This document shows, in pieces, positions 45,385 through 59,659 of a stretch of 64,000 bases of DNA. This DNA comes from Sanderia malayensis (Eukaryota; Cnidaria; Scyphozoa; Semaeostomeae; Pelagiidae). Every line of letters starts with the position of its first letter. The first letter of the stretch is position 1. Location: the NCBI GenBank assembly GCA_013076295.1, contig RQOL01000906.1, forward strand, positions 620,001 through 684,000, given 5' to 3'. The notes below the pieces were generated by a model. That model was given only the letters and a program-made list of their open reading frames with translations, was not told the origin of the DNA and ran no database searches. The position numbers were made by a program, and so were the translations under genes.

Positions 45385-48300
45385 CTATATAAAATGTATA
45401 CAAAGATATATTTTGCTGGCGAAAGTGAAATCAAATGCACACCTGTTCATTCTAAGAGTATTCACTGGTTTCTTAATAGCAGGAGGCTGCGAAGGCGGAT
45501 GCGGAGTAACCATGTGAGTTTTTTCTGCTTTACAAAGCTGTTTCAAGTAGGCATCGTAGTAAGCTTTTTGTGCCCGCTTTACATTCGCATCAACTCTTCT
45601 ACTCTCTCTTTGTGAGAAGTACTTACTGCTCCTCTCCGAGCCATCTACTTCAAGTGTCTGCGTGCTGGTGGATCTTTGTATCTCATTGTGGTTCATATCA
45701 CTCCCCACGCTTTTCACCAGTAATGTCTTTCCATAGTTTACAAAACTGTCAAAAGTTTCATCCGCATCTTCGTGTTTTGCTGACGTTTTCGACGTTTTCG
45801 TTCTTTCGCCATCCGCTTCGCGTCTCTCACTCACAATTTTTCTACTTTGCAACGGGGCACTAGAGTGGCGAAAGTGGTTCCTGGCACCGACATTCCTTAG
45901 ATTATTCAACTTCTCATCTTGTTGTTTCAAAGCAACTGTTTGTCTCTCTGGATATTCCCTAGTGACAAACCCTTGTCGAGCTGTAAAAAAGGAATAATAC
46001 TAATTGTTGCAACCATTGAATTAATTTACTCTTTATTGGCACTGGTATTAGCAGTGACACGGCAATTAATGTATCATACAATCATGATCTGATTCAGTTG
46101 TTAACAATACTTTAGCAACAACACGGGAAGAAGCATAAGTTACCTTTGTAGCTGCCAGGCGATTTAGCATTATTCCTAATAACAGCAGATGAGGGGCGTA
46201 GTTTTTCCATACCACCATCATCTTTACCTAAAATGAGATGCACAAGCCATGATCCTTGAAAACATCTAGATTTCTGCATTCTCCTTTGATATCAATCAAG
46301 CATAATAACATGGGCTGCTTGATTGGTTTGCAAATAGCACTTCAACCATTGACACAAGACTCAAACACGACTCGAACTCAATTGCATCGTTATATGAAAT
46401 GCATTGATAAATGTACCTGGCTTAAGTTTGGGATTTGCTGACACTGGCCTAGACGTTCTTGTCAATGATTGGCTGTATCTTTTGACAGCTGTTTCAGGAT
46501 CTTTTTGAATGGCAATTTGAGGAGGACAATCCTCATCATTCTTTTCTTTGAGAAAATCTCGCCAAGTTGATCCTTTTGATGATCTGGTGCTGCCTCTATT
46601 CGAACTAAAAGATCAAAGGCAAATCCGCTTCAAAAGCAGTGAAGATAAGGCCCGACTCTTGAATGGGTCAAACTAACTTTGGTTCAAAAGCAATTACGTC
46701 AAACTAACCTGGAGTCAAACGGAAATCGTGTCAAGCTATACCAGTTAATAAAAATTTTCCATCCATTCACTATCCAGAGAAGCAACTATCAGATAGCAAA
46801 CAGATTAACTTACGGCTTATAACTCGCACCACTACCAGTTTCTTTATTTCTGTTTTGCGATTTCTCACCCAGAAATATGCTGGCAGCTTGGTTTCCTTTT
46901 GTGTATGCACTCAGCAATTCCTCAAGTTCACTTTCACTAAGCAACAGAACAAATGAATAATGGAAGTCATTGATACAACGTGATAAATGATGCCACAAGA
47001 TATTGCTAGCAAGATATGGCAATTGAAAGAGTAATAGATTAATAAACCAAGTATTACCCTGCGATTTGAAGAAATGAATGAAAAACATCATCTTCTATGG
47101 CAGAACTGAGTAGATTTCCAGGAATAATTTGACTGTTGTCATCGTTACCAACCTCTGACATACGCAATGTCTCCTGTTGAACATCAAAACAATCATACAT
47201 CATATATAATACAAAGGTACAGAAGGAAAATAGACCCTCATAACTCTGAGTTACGAATTCTGACGAGTTACAGAGTTCTGTGCCTTTCTATTAACGCTCA
47301 GTATTTTGTGCATCGAGCACTTTATGGTGGCGTAGACAGCACCCCTTATAAGATATGAACATAACATTGTATATAGGTGATATGAGAGAATGTGGTCAAG
47401 CATGCGCAGAGTGCTCGAATCAACCATGTGTGTCCCAAGTGCACGCCATTAGGTAACATTGATGATAGCCGGGAAAGCACATTGTAACAAGTGTTAACGT
47501 TTATGTATATATACGTGTGTGTATAAAATAATTTTGCAAGACAGATTTCAACCGGTTTCATCTGAATATTTTATGAGACAAATCTCGGACAAATAGCTTT
47601 TCTGCAGTAATTATTCCCCTGTTAATACTGCTATCTACCGCTACTTTTAAAACATTATCAAAGTATATAAATGTACATACATACAGTTGAACCTCGATAA
47701 GTCGAGCTCCCAAGGGCAAGAAAAATTTGTTCGACTTATCGAGGTTTGGAATTATCGAGATTCACATATACAGCTTACAAAACCAAGGAAAATACCAAAA
47801 TGATCGAACTCGAGGGGGTTCGACTTGAGCGGTAGTCAACGTACTGAGGTTTAACTGTATTTTGTTATATGGTGACTAAACTCCTGATATTTCTACTCGT
47901 ATAATTGGTCAGAGAATCATCCTGAAAAATGATCTTACTTTTCTGTAAACGACGATAAAGTCCCTCAGCTGCCTTGCGAGAATTCTTTGCCTGAAAAAGA
48001 AATTTTCAAAATGTTCACGCCTCCTTCTATCTATTTCATTCCAATTTGTAAATTGATAAAATATTGTACATCCATTAGAATGGTGTCCAAGTAGATGGAA
48101 GAATCTGAACAAAGATTCAATGATGTATGAATAGATAGAAGCAGCATAGATAAGAGGATATAAAGAGTGGAATTTTACTTTGCAAATTACTACTTACTTT
48201 TCTTGAAAAAGAAGCTTCTTACTCGGTGTTGTAATAACCATAGGATTAGAAAAATTAGCCGCAGCCTTCTTTAAAAATCGAACAATCAAATCCTATAAAA

Positions 48301-51300
48301 TTGAATTATCAATGACAGATTCAAATCCTCCAAACATTTCTGGAAAAAGACTTTAAATGCTACAATGTGTATGTTACAGATGTTTCTCTTCCTATTTTGC
48401 TATGTGACAAATACTTTGCATCAAGGAGGGAGTACGTGATTCATAATAATAATAAAATGATCTTACCATCTGCTCTTGCTGTTTCGCTTCTTCATCTTCC
48501 GTTAACACATGCCGCTGGACAGAAGCACTGGAACAAAAACAACAATGAATCAATCACCACATTAAACAAACAAAACCATGAAACGTCAAAGCATAGCACA
48601 TTGCCATGCCTTATAATAAAAGCATTAAGCATTTATAGGTAAGTAGAGGTAAAACGTATCCATATGTAATGGAAAGGTAAATCTTGAAAACGAAGCAAAG
48701 GCATGCAGCTTACCCAATTTCTTTAATCAATCTTGCTTGAACTCTTTCAAGATAAGTAGCAAAGGCTTCGCGTGCCTGTGACTTGCTGCAATTGAAATAC
48801 AAGAAACAATGGTTGAAATAATAGTGAAAAAACAATTATTAGATTAATAAGTATCAAGAACAGTTTCTAGCGCAATCTATGAAGTCCTGAATGAGATCAT
48901 GAAGTTCGTAGAGCAAAGGAAATCAAACCACAAATTTGCAACACACGTTAGATTGTCTCCATTTCGAATGATTGCAGAGTAATTGAAATCCACAACTGCA
49001 TTGCGATGACGATGATCTTGATTATTATTATTATCATGACCAAGCAAGTTCTGTTCGTAAGAAAGCTTATCAGGTCGTGGAGAATTCACTCTGATCTCAT
49101 CTGAAAAAAATTACTCGAAGTTATTTGTGATCAATAACAAATGCAATGTTTGTTAAGGAGCGCACAGTGCACAGACAAAAAGTAAGTAATTAGTGGAACG
49201 GAATGGTAAAAAGTAAACTTGCTTTGCGTTGGCACTTCCTGTGCATCTTCCATAAAATGATCCTGAAAAAATAACGAGAATCGGCAATAAAAACTTGATA
49301 AAATATGGAAATAATAACTTATGTTGGGATGAAAATTTATACAATTACCCATGAATCTAGTTTTTTTTCATAGCACTTGTATCGATTCTGAAATATCATT
49401 CCATGTTTAATATCCTATATACATATAAATACTAGAATTAGAAAATTGTATATAAAAGGATATTGACAATTAAAAAACTACAATGAATAAGTCTACATGC
49501 TTCTAACCTGCATATCTTTAGTGGTAGCAAGGTTTGAGCTACTAAAGGTTCTGAGAAGGAAAGATAACAAATGCATATCATTACTTGAAGGAGATGAAGC
49601 CACATAAAAGTAAACATGCATCAGCACCATTGACAATAAAGATTGGCCTGCTCTGTAGAATGTAGATAGAACACATCGTAGAACATGTTATCTTGGGCTT
49701 ACTGGACAAATATGGAGACAGATCCATTGAGAATTTTACTTTGATACTGAGAGTCACTTATCATGGAAAAAATTGTAGTAAGGAAAGAAAAGGCATTGGT
49801 TGTATACCTCGCCCTTGCTATATACTTTGCAGAAGTAGGGCGCTGAGAAGTTGTCCACCTGAAAAGCAAAATAAACACTTAATCAATATATCAATTCTGT
49901 TATCGATAATCTACTAGAGGGTTAACAATTTCTAAAACCTTAATTTATTGATGAATTTCATTCATATAAAATACGTACAGCTCTGGAAAAAGTCCTGAAT
50001 GTAGTGTCTTATTCTTTGTTGAGCTATGCTCTTGAATCGATCTAAAATAAATAAATTAATGTAAAACAATCTGATAGTCTTGTCATGAACAAGCAGACTG
50101 TGATAAAAGGGATATACATGCAACGAATGAATAAGAAATCAATAAGAAATAATGAATAAGAAATAATGAAAAAAAATAAGAATTAAGGCATAGGAGAAGT
50201 AAATAAACAAAATGATAAACTATAAGTAATTTAAGTCGTATTTACGAGTATTGCTCCCAAGATTCGGGAGTTGGAAAAACTCTGACAAACTTTCCACGTC
50301 TTCTGTATTCCTCTTTTGCCTCTCTGATCATGCGCAGCTCTTCATTTGTCAAGTTATTTGTCAAACCATTGTTTGTGTTCTTCTTTGGGTCAGCAGAAAA
50401 AGCAACACTTCGCAGGTCTGTGCTACTCGAAGACAAAGATCGATACCTCTGAAAGAAATCAGGCAAAATTTGACGCATTTATCAAACTTTATCAAGCCGC
50501 ATTAGTTAGATATAGAATATCTACAAGGGCATAATACGATAAATAGTAGGTATGTACTAACATAATAACAATAAAATAATCATATAGTAATAAGGTGACG
50601 ATAACATAACAAAACTATGAAAATAATACAGTAAAATCCCGATAACTCGAACCTCCAACGGACCGATGAAAATGGTTCGAGTTAACGAGGGCTACAAAGT
50701 ACCAGGAAAGCTTTTAAGGGAAATACAAAATGGTTCGAGATATCCAAGGTTCGAGTTACCGGGGGTTCGAGTTATCGGGATTCTACTGTATAATAATAAT
50801 ATTTGTTACCTGCTTGAAAGCACGACTTGAAGAGGGAGTGGTTCGAACCCTGTCTGATTTAACCAATCCTGGATCGCGAGCTTGGAAACCTGGAAAAATA
50901 AATTCCACTCTCCTTAATAGTTTGAAATAACATAAAAAAAGTCCAGTTAGAAAGTCTAGACTATAAGAAACTAATTTGATAATATATGAAATGAAGATAA
51001 GACCATACCAATGAGATTGAATAAGTCTGTTATGAGGTTGGCCTTTATTTTCAAATCTAAAGGTGATTCACTGTAGGGATAAGAAGAATTATTGCAAATG
51101 TTTTCAAATGAGCTTAAAATAATTGCAAAAAAAGTTACAAGAAAGCGATTTAACTAACCACGCTAAGGAGGGAGAAAGATTAACTTCCAGTAACCAAGGT
51201 TTGAGATTTTCATCAATGAGAACATCAAACCCAAACAATTCTGAGAAAAAGAATAATATATTAATGACATCCTTTCACTAAACAAATATAATAATATGTT

Positions 51301-54300
51301 AACTGGGGAAAATGCAAATTGAAAAACAAAAATTTTAGGGTTGGAGATAGTTAGACATATTCAAACATTTATGTGCGTCATTTGAAGTCATAGGTTGGTC
51401 AATAATTCACAGAAAAAATTCTCATCCCTTACATTCAAATGCTCTAAGCGACCATAGAAATTAAGCTCCGGTGGGCTCCGTGTTCTTAAAGCCGATAAAA
51501 ATCACGTTAATTAGCTTTAGGACTCTTAAGTAACCCATTTTCTGAACGTAATTAATAATGCATTGAACAATCGAGAGCTTTCCAAAAAATTTAAACTTTT
51601 GCAGCTGCATAGTAAAAATTTTGCTGAAATACCGATTAACAGAGCTTCACGGCTTAATTGGACAAATGAAGCCAACTAGAAAATACACTTGGCCGCGCAA
51701 GTGCTTGCATTTTGCCATGTAACCGTGAAACCGTGAATAAAAGAGAGTAGAATGCATCTCGAAGACAAATTGAGCTTGTTAAAAAACTTGCATATATAGG
51801 GTAAATTATTTTTATTCACTATGTCTGTTTTTCATCCTTTCTCATGAAAAATGTTCCTATCTTTGGCAGGGTTAATTTATGCTCTTTAATCTTGATATTT
51901 CTTTAATAGCAGAGCAGGTCAATCTTTTGCGTCTTAAATAGCCTCCACATTGCTTGCTTTGAGATAAATGATAAAACAAAAGCAAGTGATAGTTAATTTT
52001 ACTCACCAAAACAGCAGTTTTTGTGTGGAACGAACATCCGACAGGCGGTACCAACAGAGAACTCAACGCACAGCATTGTCTTTACAATAAGGTCCTCTAT
52101 TTGACTCATGAGCTCTAAAAAAACAAATGGCAACACAATCTGTATTAAAACAAACACCAACTTAAGTAAACAGCAAACAACAGAACGTGTAAATCAATAT
52201 AAGCAATATAGCAAAGAGAAGACCTACTATTTTCAAAACTTGGCCTGCGCTGACTGAAATGATAATCAAGATTAATCAATGCAAAATAAATATACCCTTT
52301 GTGTCAATCCCTTCACTTTTCAGATGACGAAGTAGAGCACTAAAACTCCATTTACTTCCAAAATTATCAACTTCTGGATCCTCACACCTACAACAACATA
52401 TAATGATGAATATTTTTCAGCTGCATTGAAGCAAAAATCATCGTTTTTCCAAACCTTACCGTACAAAAAGCCATCAAATGCAATATATAAAAGAATTAGA
52501 CATATGAATGACAAGAAGCATAAAGGAATTAGAAATAGGAATGAAAAGAAGTACACACTTCACGTAGTTCTCATTGTTCTTTTGTATGCTATAATTTGTC
52601 AAATGCATCCACAGGTTCCTGATATTGTTAAAATTTTTTTCGTACTTAACAGTAGAGAATCTGCAAGGTATTAAAATTGGCCAAAATTGTGAATCACGCC
52701 TTAGAAATAAAAGCATTAGAAGTTACATGGTTTACACTGATGCAATCAGGCGTATGGAAAAATTGCCTTACAACTGACTAGTAGCAATAACAAAAATACC
52801 TTGCTAAACCTTCTTTGTACATGTAGACAACTAGCGGATCAAATGAGGTCACTGCAACATATATTCTGCAATCAAACTTGAACCCTAAACAATTCAAAGT
52901 TATTTTCAGTAATTAAATATATTCACTAAGTGGAAGCAAGCAACAAAAATTATAGCTACAAAAACAGAATCAATATAAAACATTTCTTCTCACCGTTAAC
53001 AAGAAGTGGGCTTTCAATGTATCGGCAAACAAGAACCTGTTCATCATAAGGGACCATATTTACCTACAAAAAAAGTCAACACAATTGATGTCAATAACAT
53101 GTTGACATGGATTCCACAGTTTCCATATATCAGGTTTTAAACTACCATCTGCATTGGCTCCCAGATAAAGTGAGCCACAAAAGGAATAAAAGACTTTATG
53201 CGCTGCATTCGCTAACGCTCATGCCCCTTTCAACCCCACGTACAATGGGTTAGCTCGCTGCACTCGCCTGTCCATCTATTATGAAGAAACATTGGCTGAT
53301 AGGGTGCACTTCGTGCGCTGCATTCGCTAACGCTCATGCCCATACCTACATACATACATACATACATACCGACATACATACATACCTACATACATACATA
53401 CATACATACATTCATGAGTTTGCTAAAACAGTAAACAACAAACTACAGTCAAATCTCAAAATATCAAACTTGGTTATCCCAAACAACTCTCTATCTCGAA
53501 CGGATTCTCATTTCCCCTGTTTTCCTAAGTCCCCCTTTGTTTTTGAAATTGTGGACAACAATTAAATTGTGATTGATTACAAGTTATTTTGCAGTTATTT
53601 TACGCAAACATTTTGCTTACATAACACAAGTTTGCTTAAAAATGTTATTAAGCAAGCCCCCTCTCTGTTACCTTCCCGTCTCCATTAAGCCCCCTATAGA
53701 ACATCAAAAATGAAATAAACCTCTCAGGGCTTAACAGAGCTTTTACGATATAATTGGTATGAAAATATACTTACATCTTTCACTAAAAAAATCCCTCTTC
53801 CCCTGGAAGATGCAACAGGCTTCACGATCCAAGGGCCCTTGTCTCTGAGGAATGCATCTTGGAAATAAAACCAGATGATTAATTAGATAGAATAAACTTA
53901 GAGATTTATGTTGAAAAGCAACAAAAAACAGCATGAACAATGAGTAAGTTATGAGAATAAATGTTACTTACTGTGGAAGTCAGACCTTTCTCCAGGCAAT
54001 ACAAAAAAGTTTGGAACAAAGTCAAAATGGCGTAACCCCTGAAACAAAAACAGGGCTTCTTGAATTTTACACAAAAATGACAGAGTTTTGGATGAGAAGA
54101 AATTATGCAAGTTAAAGTTTTTATTTTATTTCGCTTGTTACCTTACATTGCTGCATCCTTTGAATGTTTCGGTAAAGTTTGTCTTTTCTTGTCAATTCGA
54201 ATGACCTGCAGAAAAATGTAATGAATTTACAATTATAGTTGGTGTCTAGGAGAGGCATTACAAAAGATCACGAGAAAAGTCCAAATAACATTATTGAAAA

Positions 54301-55086
54301 GGTATGAAAGGAATGGCTGCATTGATCTTACCTTGGAAAATGGTTTACTTTTTGAAATTCATTCAAACTTCGCAATGTATAAGGTCTGAAGTGTCCACCA
54401 GACCACATCAAATTAAAATTATTGCTATATGGATGTGCCTGTTGAATAAAACTTCAACTTCACTAAAACTTCAACTAATAACACATTATCGTGTTAACCA
54501 TTTTGCTTTTCAAACCATACTTTATTTTCTTCATGGCATGATTTTTGATGTTATATACAAAATACAAAACTAAACATAATTGTTCAAATATGCAATACCT
54601 CTTTGAAACCATGAGATCCAAGTACTCTTCTCACAATTTTGCTTTCAGTCTTTACAAATTTAAACCTCATATGGTATTGTTCTGTAAAAAAAAACTCCAT
54701 GATGAGATATCATTTTGCTTACTGTATCTCCTGAGATCTTTGAACTACAGTTCAACTGCTATCAATCTTAACAATTGATGACATACGTATTAAATCTATT
54801 TGATCTTGTAATGGACCAAGTAACACATTTGATACTGAGAAATTAACCATTGCTGATTTTCTTTTGTTTGCTGACAGTTGAAGAATTGACCTAGAAGAAG
54901 ATTTTAACATATCAGCAGACAAATATGTTCAAGAAAGATTGTTTAAAATGATGTAAAGAAAAGAATGGTAATACATGGAATTATATACTTTGGGCCAGAC
55001 GATCTTTGTGAAGCTTCATGACTTTGTGAAATGGCATTGCCACTTTCAACATCCTCTTCTTGGTCACTGCTGTATTCCTTGCTCAT
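45385..55086 (-). CDS. TTLL5: TTLL5-like tubulin polyglutamylase
   Basis: Exons with exact phase: 54989-55086, 54787-54890, 54599-54681, 54332-54438, 54142-54205, 53972-54038, 53775-53857, 52994-53063, 52800-52884, 52559-52660, 52296-52387, 52007-52114, 51162-51240, 51009-51070, 50810-50889, 50246-50448, 49979-50041, 49808-49858, 49508-49550, 49349-49387, 49223-49262 and 48947-49100. More exon-like blocks continue to 45385. The start is Met in [12 protein letters not shown]. The tubulin-tyrosine-ligase ATP-grasp core has [15 protein letters not shown] (ATP lysine), [30 protein letters not shown] (starting in the previous exon) and [12 protein letters not shown] (magnesium ligands). FNLMWSGGH and [18 protein letters not shown] are typical of TTLL5. 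It adds glutamate chains to tubulin in cilia and axonemes. One intron has a GC donor (49222-49221). The C-terminal end is uncertain. Confidence 0.9.
47684..47857. mobile_element. pogo/Tigger-like MITE in a TTLL5-like intron
   Basis: 174 bp flanked by TA. The left end is CAGTTGAACCTCGATAAGTC and the right end, reversed, is CAGTTAAACCTCAGTACG. Internal inverted matches (TCGACTTATCGAGGTT) strengthen the call. Confidence 0.75.
50629..50788. mobile_element. pogo/Tigger-like MITE in a TTLL5-like intron
   Basis: 160 bp flanked by TA (50627-50628, 50789-50790). Terminal inverted repeats of 25 bp differ at one position; they begin CAGTAAAATCCCGATAACTC and continue GAACC. Confidence 0.9.
53190..53415. 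repeat. (ACAT)n microsatellite next to a duplicated 26-bp segment
   Basis: A run of CATA/CTACATA units at about 53341-53413 lies in a TTLL5-like intron. GCGCTGCATTCGCTAACGCT and the following bases occur twice upstream (about 53200 and 53309). Confidence 0.8.
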
Positions 55087-55122
55087 CTTTACTCGCGGCT
55101 CACAGTCACAGCTAATGCAAGC

Positions 55123-55737
55123 CTGAAATGTTGCAGCAGAAAAACAATAACGTAGCAATAAAAAAAACAACAAGATGATAACAATATTTGTAAATATTGA
55201 TGGGTTATCCTTCTAAAATATTCGTGAAATTATTATTTCCAGACATTTATCATCTGTGTGCTTATTATTGAGGGGCAAAACATTGTCGCTACTACGTGTA
55301 GTGCATGGGATGGGGTTGCAATTGAAAACAATCTATAATGAAATAAGTAAGGAATTTATGCTTGCAAACTTGTAGAAGATATAAAAAAGAATTGCTTGCC
55401 TTAACAAATGTCGAATTCTATCTTTGAAGAGCTTTTCCCCAGACGAACGAAAGCAGAATGACTGATATCATATCATGTTTCCTTGCTGCGGTTGTTTTGA
55501 TCAACAAAACAAACTGCTTACAGCAACAACAACATTAGGGACGGAGGCAAAAGAATTCGAAGAAGTCAAAGTCATCATAATCATAATCATAATTGTCATC
55601 ATCACTTTACCTTGTCAAAATAACTTACAAGCAAATTATAAGTGAGAAATGTTGTAGCTATATTACTTTTAATGAAATAGTGTATTTCCCTTTTATCAAC
55701 ACTTGCTGTTAATTTGCTGTTTTGACAAACTTTAGCT
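55123..55737. other. Intergenic, TTLL5-like to astacin
   Basis: Promoter region of the TTLL5-like gene and 3' flank of the astacin gene. There is a short run of CATAATCATAATCATAATTG near 55575. No exon recognised. Confidence 0.5.
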
Positions 55738-57636
55738 TCATTTTCCTTCTGCTTCCGCATAGCCTTCACAAAGGCCGCCCTTGGAATCATGTGTTTTCGA
55801 GGTGCTGCCGCTGCGACGGCGGCTTGTATACCTCTTGAAGCTATGATGCAAGGTTCCATTCTTTGGAATATGCGTTCTCCTAGCATCCTTACAGTCGTAG
55901 AATAGTCTGATTTGTTCAATGTCATTGGCTGACATTCCCGCTCTGTGTCCGATCTGAGCTCCTTGGGCATCCCCGACCACTTCGATTGTTGGCTTACCAT
56001 TTTTGGTGAATGCATCAAGAGGATAATGCATGACACTGTTGTAATCATATGCCACGCCAAGACTTTTTTGATCTTCGTTAATGATGAATTGATCTTTCTT
56101 GTCTGCACAAAAAAATTCAACTCACAGTATTAAGTAAAAACTGAATTAATACCGAATTAATTTCCTCCAATTTACCGTGTCCAATTTAGCAGCACCCCTT
56201 TCCAATAAAACGGATTTTAAATTCCAATAAAAAACTAAACGCCTATATTATCTAAAAGAAAAATAAGACAGTAAAATTTGCTAATTTAGCTTAAGAAATT
56301 GAAGTTACCTTCCTCTATGTTTTCATCCAAAATTTTCACGTAATTATCTCTGTCAATGCGACTTTGCTCATGAAAGAAGCCAAGTGCATGCATCATTTCA
56401 TGTATTACTGTTCCTTTGAAATGGCAGCCAAATCCAATTGAAATCGTTTGCTCATTTCCGCGAGCCAGTTCTTTTTCATCCAGTTTCCCAACGTATGACC
56501 AACATCTAAAAAATTTTCAAAGAAATGCATAAATTGTGTATCACTAAGTTGATTGATATTCATTCGTAAAGTTCTCACCCATTGCCTTGGATGAATTTGA
56601 TGAAATCTTTGTCCTTATCATTGGGTTTCATTTCTTGAAATCGAAGACATGTGTATTTATGAAAGTCAAGTATGGCACCTTCTATTCCTTCCTTTCCCCA
56701 CTCATCTAAAATAGAAATTTCAAAAAACATTTCACGGAAGAAGTTTCAGGTTTGCTTGCACAACAAAATCGTTAAAAAATAGAAACAAAATGCTAAGTTT
56801 ACAAACCAATAGTACTATCAAGCTGATACTTTATATTCTGGGGTTCAGGCCATTTGACATGGTCATAATCAAGAACATCTCGTCTGAAACTATTCAATTT
56901 TTTATCAAGTGTTTCTTTTTGCGATTTCGTTAATCTAATATCTCCTTGGTAGAAGAACTTTCCTGAATAGACGATATTAATGATTAAATTAATGCATGTG
57001 TGAATTTTTAAAATTTGATTCTTTAAGACTTGGTAGATAATAGTTACTGGGATATATAATGCATGAAGTTATGGAAAATAAGTATGAATAATAACAGCTT
57101 CACGTTTTTACCTTCGCTTGCATTATCGTCGTTTTCTTCTGCCTTTTTCTCTTGGATAATTTCATCTGGAGTTTCGGGACATTTGTCACCTTGGAAAGGC
57201 AAAACGAACAAATCGTGAATACAATATCTTTCATAAATGATACATTTAAAATGCAAATGCTTTCAATTGCAAATGAGTGTCTTAAAAACATGAAATAAAG
57301 AATTGAACAAAGTGAAATGGAATTATTATTGAAAACAAGCACTAGTTCAATATACTTTAAAAATCTATGCTAAATCTGTGACAAAATCTGTGAACAAAAT
57401 ATGTCGAGAGGATTTACATGAAGACATCGTATGCCTTTATGGTCGCAAATTGATGTAAAACGATTTAGAAGTTCTTGCCTTTTCAAAATGTAAAAATAAC
57501 TGTGAAAGGTAAAATGTTAAGTTATATAAACATTACCTTGGCCCCGTCCACAGATTTCTGCAACATGTTTTCTACATTGGACTTGGTGTTGAAGAACAAG
57601 AATGAGGAACAGTGGCAATAAAATCATTGTCTTCAT
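55738..57636 (-). CDS. Astacin-family zinc metalloprotease, secreted
   Basis: Six exons: 57537-57636, 57112-57189, 56807-56962, 56579-56705, 56309-56505 and 55738-56102. They total 1023 nt, or 340 residues. A signal peptide ([18 protein letters not shown]) is followed by a propeptide with an FXGD-type Asp switch ([10 protein letters not shown]). The catalytic domain has [15 protein letters not shown], the HExxHxxGxxHE zinc site, and [10 protein letters not shown], the Met-turn. After the last conserved Cys (YDCKD) there is only a short basic Ser/Arg/Lys tail, with no EGF, CUB or ShK domain, so it is a minimal form. Astacins digest matrix or activate growth factors; which applies here cannot be told. 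Confidence 0.93.
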
Positions 57637-58205
57637 TCTGTCAATGGTATCTCTACCAATGTGTAAGGCACACAATTGAATTAGCTATACTTGCTTTCAC
57701 TTCCTTTGACTTTTTAGATGTGCTCTACTGTGACTTTACCAACTCATTTATGAAGAAGATGGATAAATATTAGTTGACACGAATAAGGTAAACCTGTGGC
57801 TACTTACTGACCCATGTGTGGATTGTTACAAAAACCTTTAGCCAACCATAAATGTTTGGGTAACAAAAGACTGCAACTCTATCAAAAATCCATTAGAGTA
57901 ACTTCAACCGTCACTTTTACCCACATTAATAATGCAAACTTGGTAAGCAAAAGCTACGTAGCACCTGATCCAAAATGGCGTCAAGAAGTAGCCAATAGCC
58001 ACGCAGCAAGAAAATTAGCATAGCAAAGAGTATCTCTATGAGGAACTTACATGTGGGGGACCCAAAAATTTAAAGAGCTTATAATACTAAGGACAAAAAA
58101 AATCATTGGAGAACTTTCACAATTGAAAAATTTTAATACCGCGAATGACTGAGAACCAAATATATATGTCAACCATCAGTCAAACCACACATTCTAATAT
58201 TTAAT
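57637..58205. other. Astacin upstream region with a dispersed repeat
   Basis: Promoter side of the astacin gene. Bases around 57965-58020 (CCTGATCCAAAATGGCGTCA) resemble a segment near 63540-63590 (CCTGATGAAAAATGGCGTCT), which suggests a dispersed repeat. No exon recognised. Confidence 0.45.
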
Positions 58206-59659
58206 TAAACTTAATTTCTTCGAGACTAAGCGTGCTGGAGTTGCTAAATTGCTGGGAAATCTTGATGCACATAAAGCAGCTGGCCAGACGAAATACCTGC
58301 CAGACTCTTGAAGGAAAATACTGGAACAATGGCTCCTATATTAACAAAAATCTTCCAAAGCTCCTTGGTCCAAGGAGCTATCCCGAAAGATTGGTCAAGA
58401 GCAAATGTCACACCAACTTTCAAGAAAGGAAATAAATGTGACCCAAACAATTACAGGCCCATCTCTCTGACATGTATAATCTGCAAAGTCATGGAACATA
58501 TCATCAGTTCTAGCATAACGGCCCATATCAATGGATATAACATTCTGTCTGGACGGGTTCCACAGTACGGGTTCCGCAAAAAACGCTCCTGTGAAATTCA
58601 GCTGCTATTATGTATTGATGACATTGCTAAGTCTCTCGACAAAGGAGAACAAATTGATATGATATTGTTAGATTTCCAGAAAGCCTTTGATAAAGTATCA
58701 CATCAAGGTCTGTTGGCGAAACTGAAATACTATGGTGTCAGAGGACAACTTCATGACTGGATCTGCAGCTTTCTAAAAGAGCGCACCCAAACAGTTGTAC
58801 TAAATGAATGCAGATCAGAAGAAGTAAATGTTACTTCAGGTGTCCCACAAGGCTCAGTATTAGGCCCCACTTTGTTTAACTTATTTATAAATGACCTACC
58901 AACAAAAGTGAAGAGTCATGTACGTCTTTTTGCAGATGATTGCATCATCTATCGGGTAATAAAGAGAAATGTTGATGCTGAACTACTTCAAGAGGACATA
59001 AATAGCCTACAAGAATGGGCAAATGAGTGGAAAATGGCATTCCATCCAGAGAAATATGAGCTCTTGAGAATAACCAAGAAACATAGCCCAATAGATACTA
59101 CTTACAAACTACAAGAGCATGTTCTCAGAAAGATAGATTCCAAGAAATATCTTGGAGTAACAATTCAAAAGAAGTTATGCTGGAACGACCATGTGCAGTA
59201 TATTTACACAAAGGCAAATAATAATACTCTAAACCTGCTCAAAAGGAATATGGGAAGCTGCCCTCGCAGTGTCAAAGAATCATGCTACAAATCACTTGTG
59301 AGGTCTCAAGTTGAGTATTCAAGCACAGTCTGGGACCCCTACACATCAACAAATATTGTAAAGCTTGAGATGATCCAGAGGAGAGCTTAGCTGAAAGAAG
59401 AGCAAAAGCAAAGGCAACTATGACTTATAAGATTATAAATGGCCATGTTGACATTCCAAAGGAAAAGTTTATTTATACAACTGCACATCATATCAGGAGC
59501 AATGCACCTCTTTTAACGCCATATTGTAGATCTGACACATATAAATTTTCATTTTTCCCAAATGCTGCTAGATTGTGGAACACTGTTCCTGCAGAAATCA
59601 GAAACCAACAATCACTAACAGCTTTCACAAATAGCATTAAGACAGTTAAATTACTCTAA
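58206..59659 (+). mobile_element. 5'-truncated non-LTR retrotransposon (CR1/L2-like), degraded
   Basis: Encodes part of a reverse transcriptase, mainly one frame at 58308-59390. Motifs include NNYRPISLTCIICKVMEHII, MILLDFQKAFDKVSHQGLL, VTSGVPQGSVLGPTLFNLF and RLFADDCIIY (FADD catalytic box). A preceding bit (AGVAKLLGNLDAHKAAG) is in another frame. A frame break and apparent deletion after IQRRA leads to the C-terminal tail in 59420-59659 (FPNAARLWNTVPAEIRNQQS). There is no endonuclease domain upstream. It is inactive. Confidence 0.9.
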
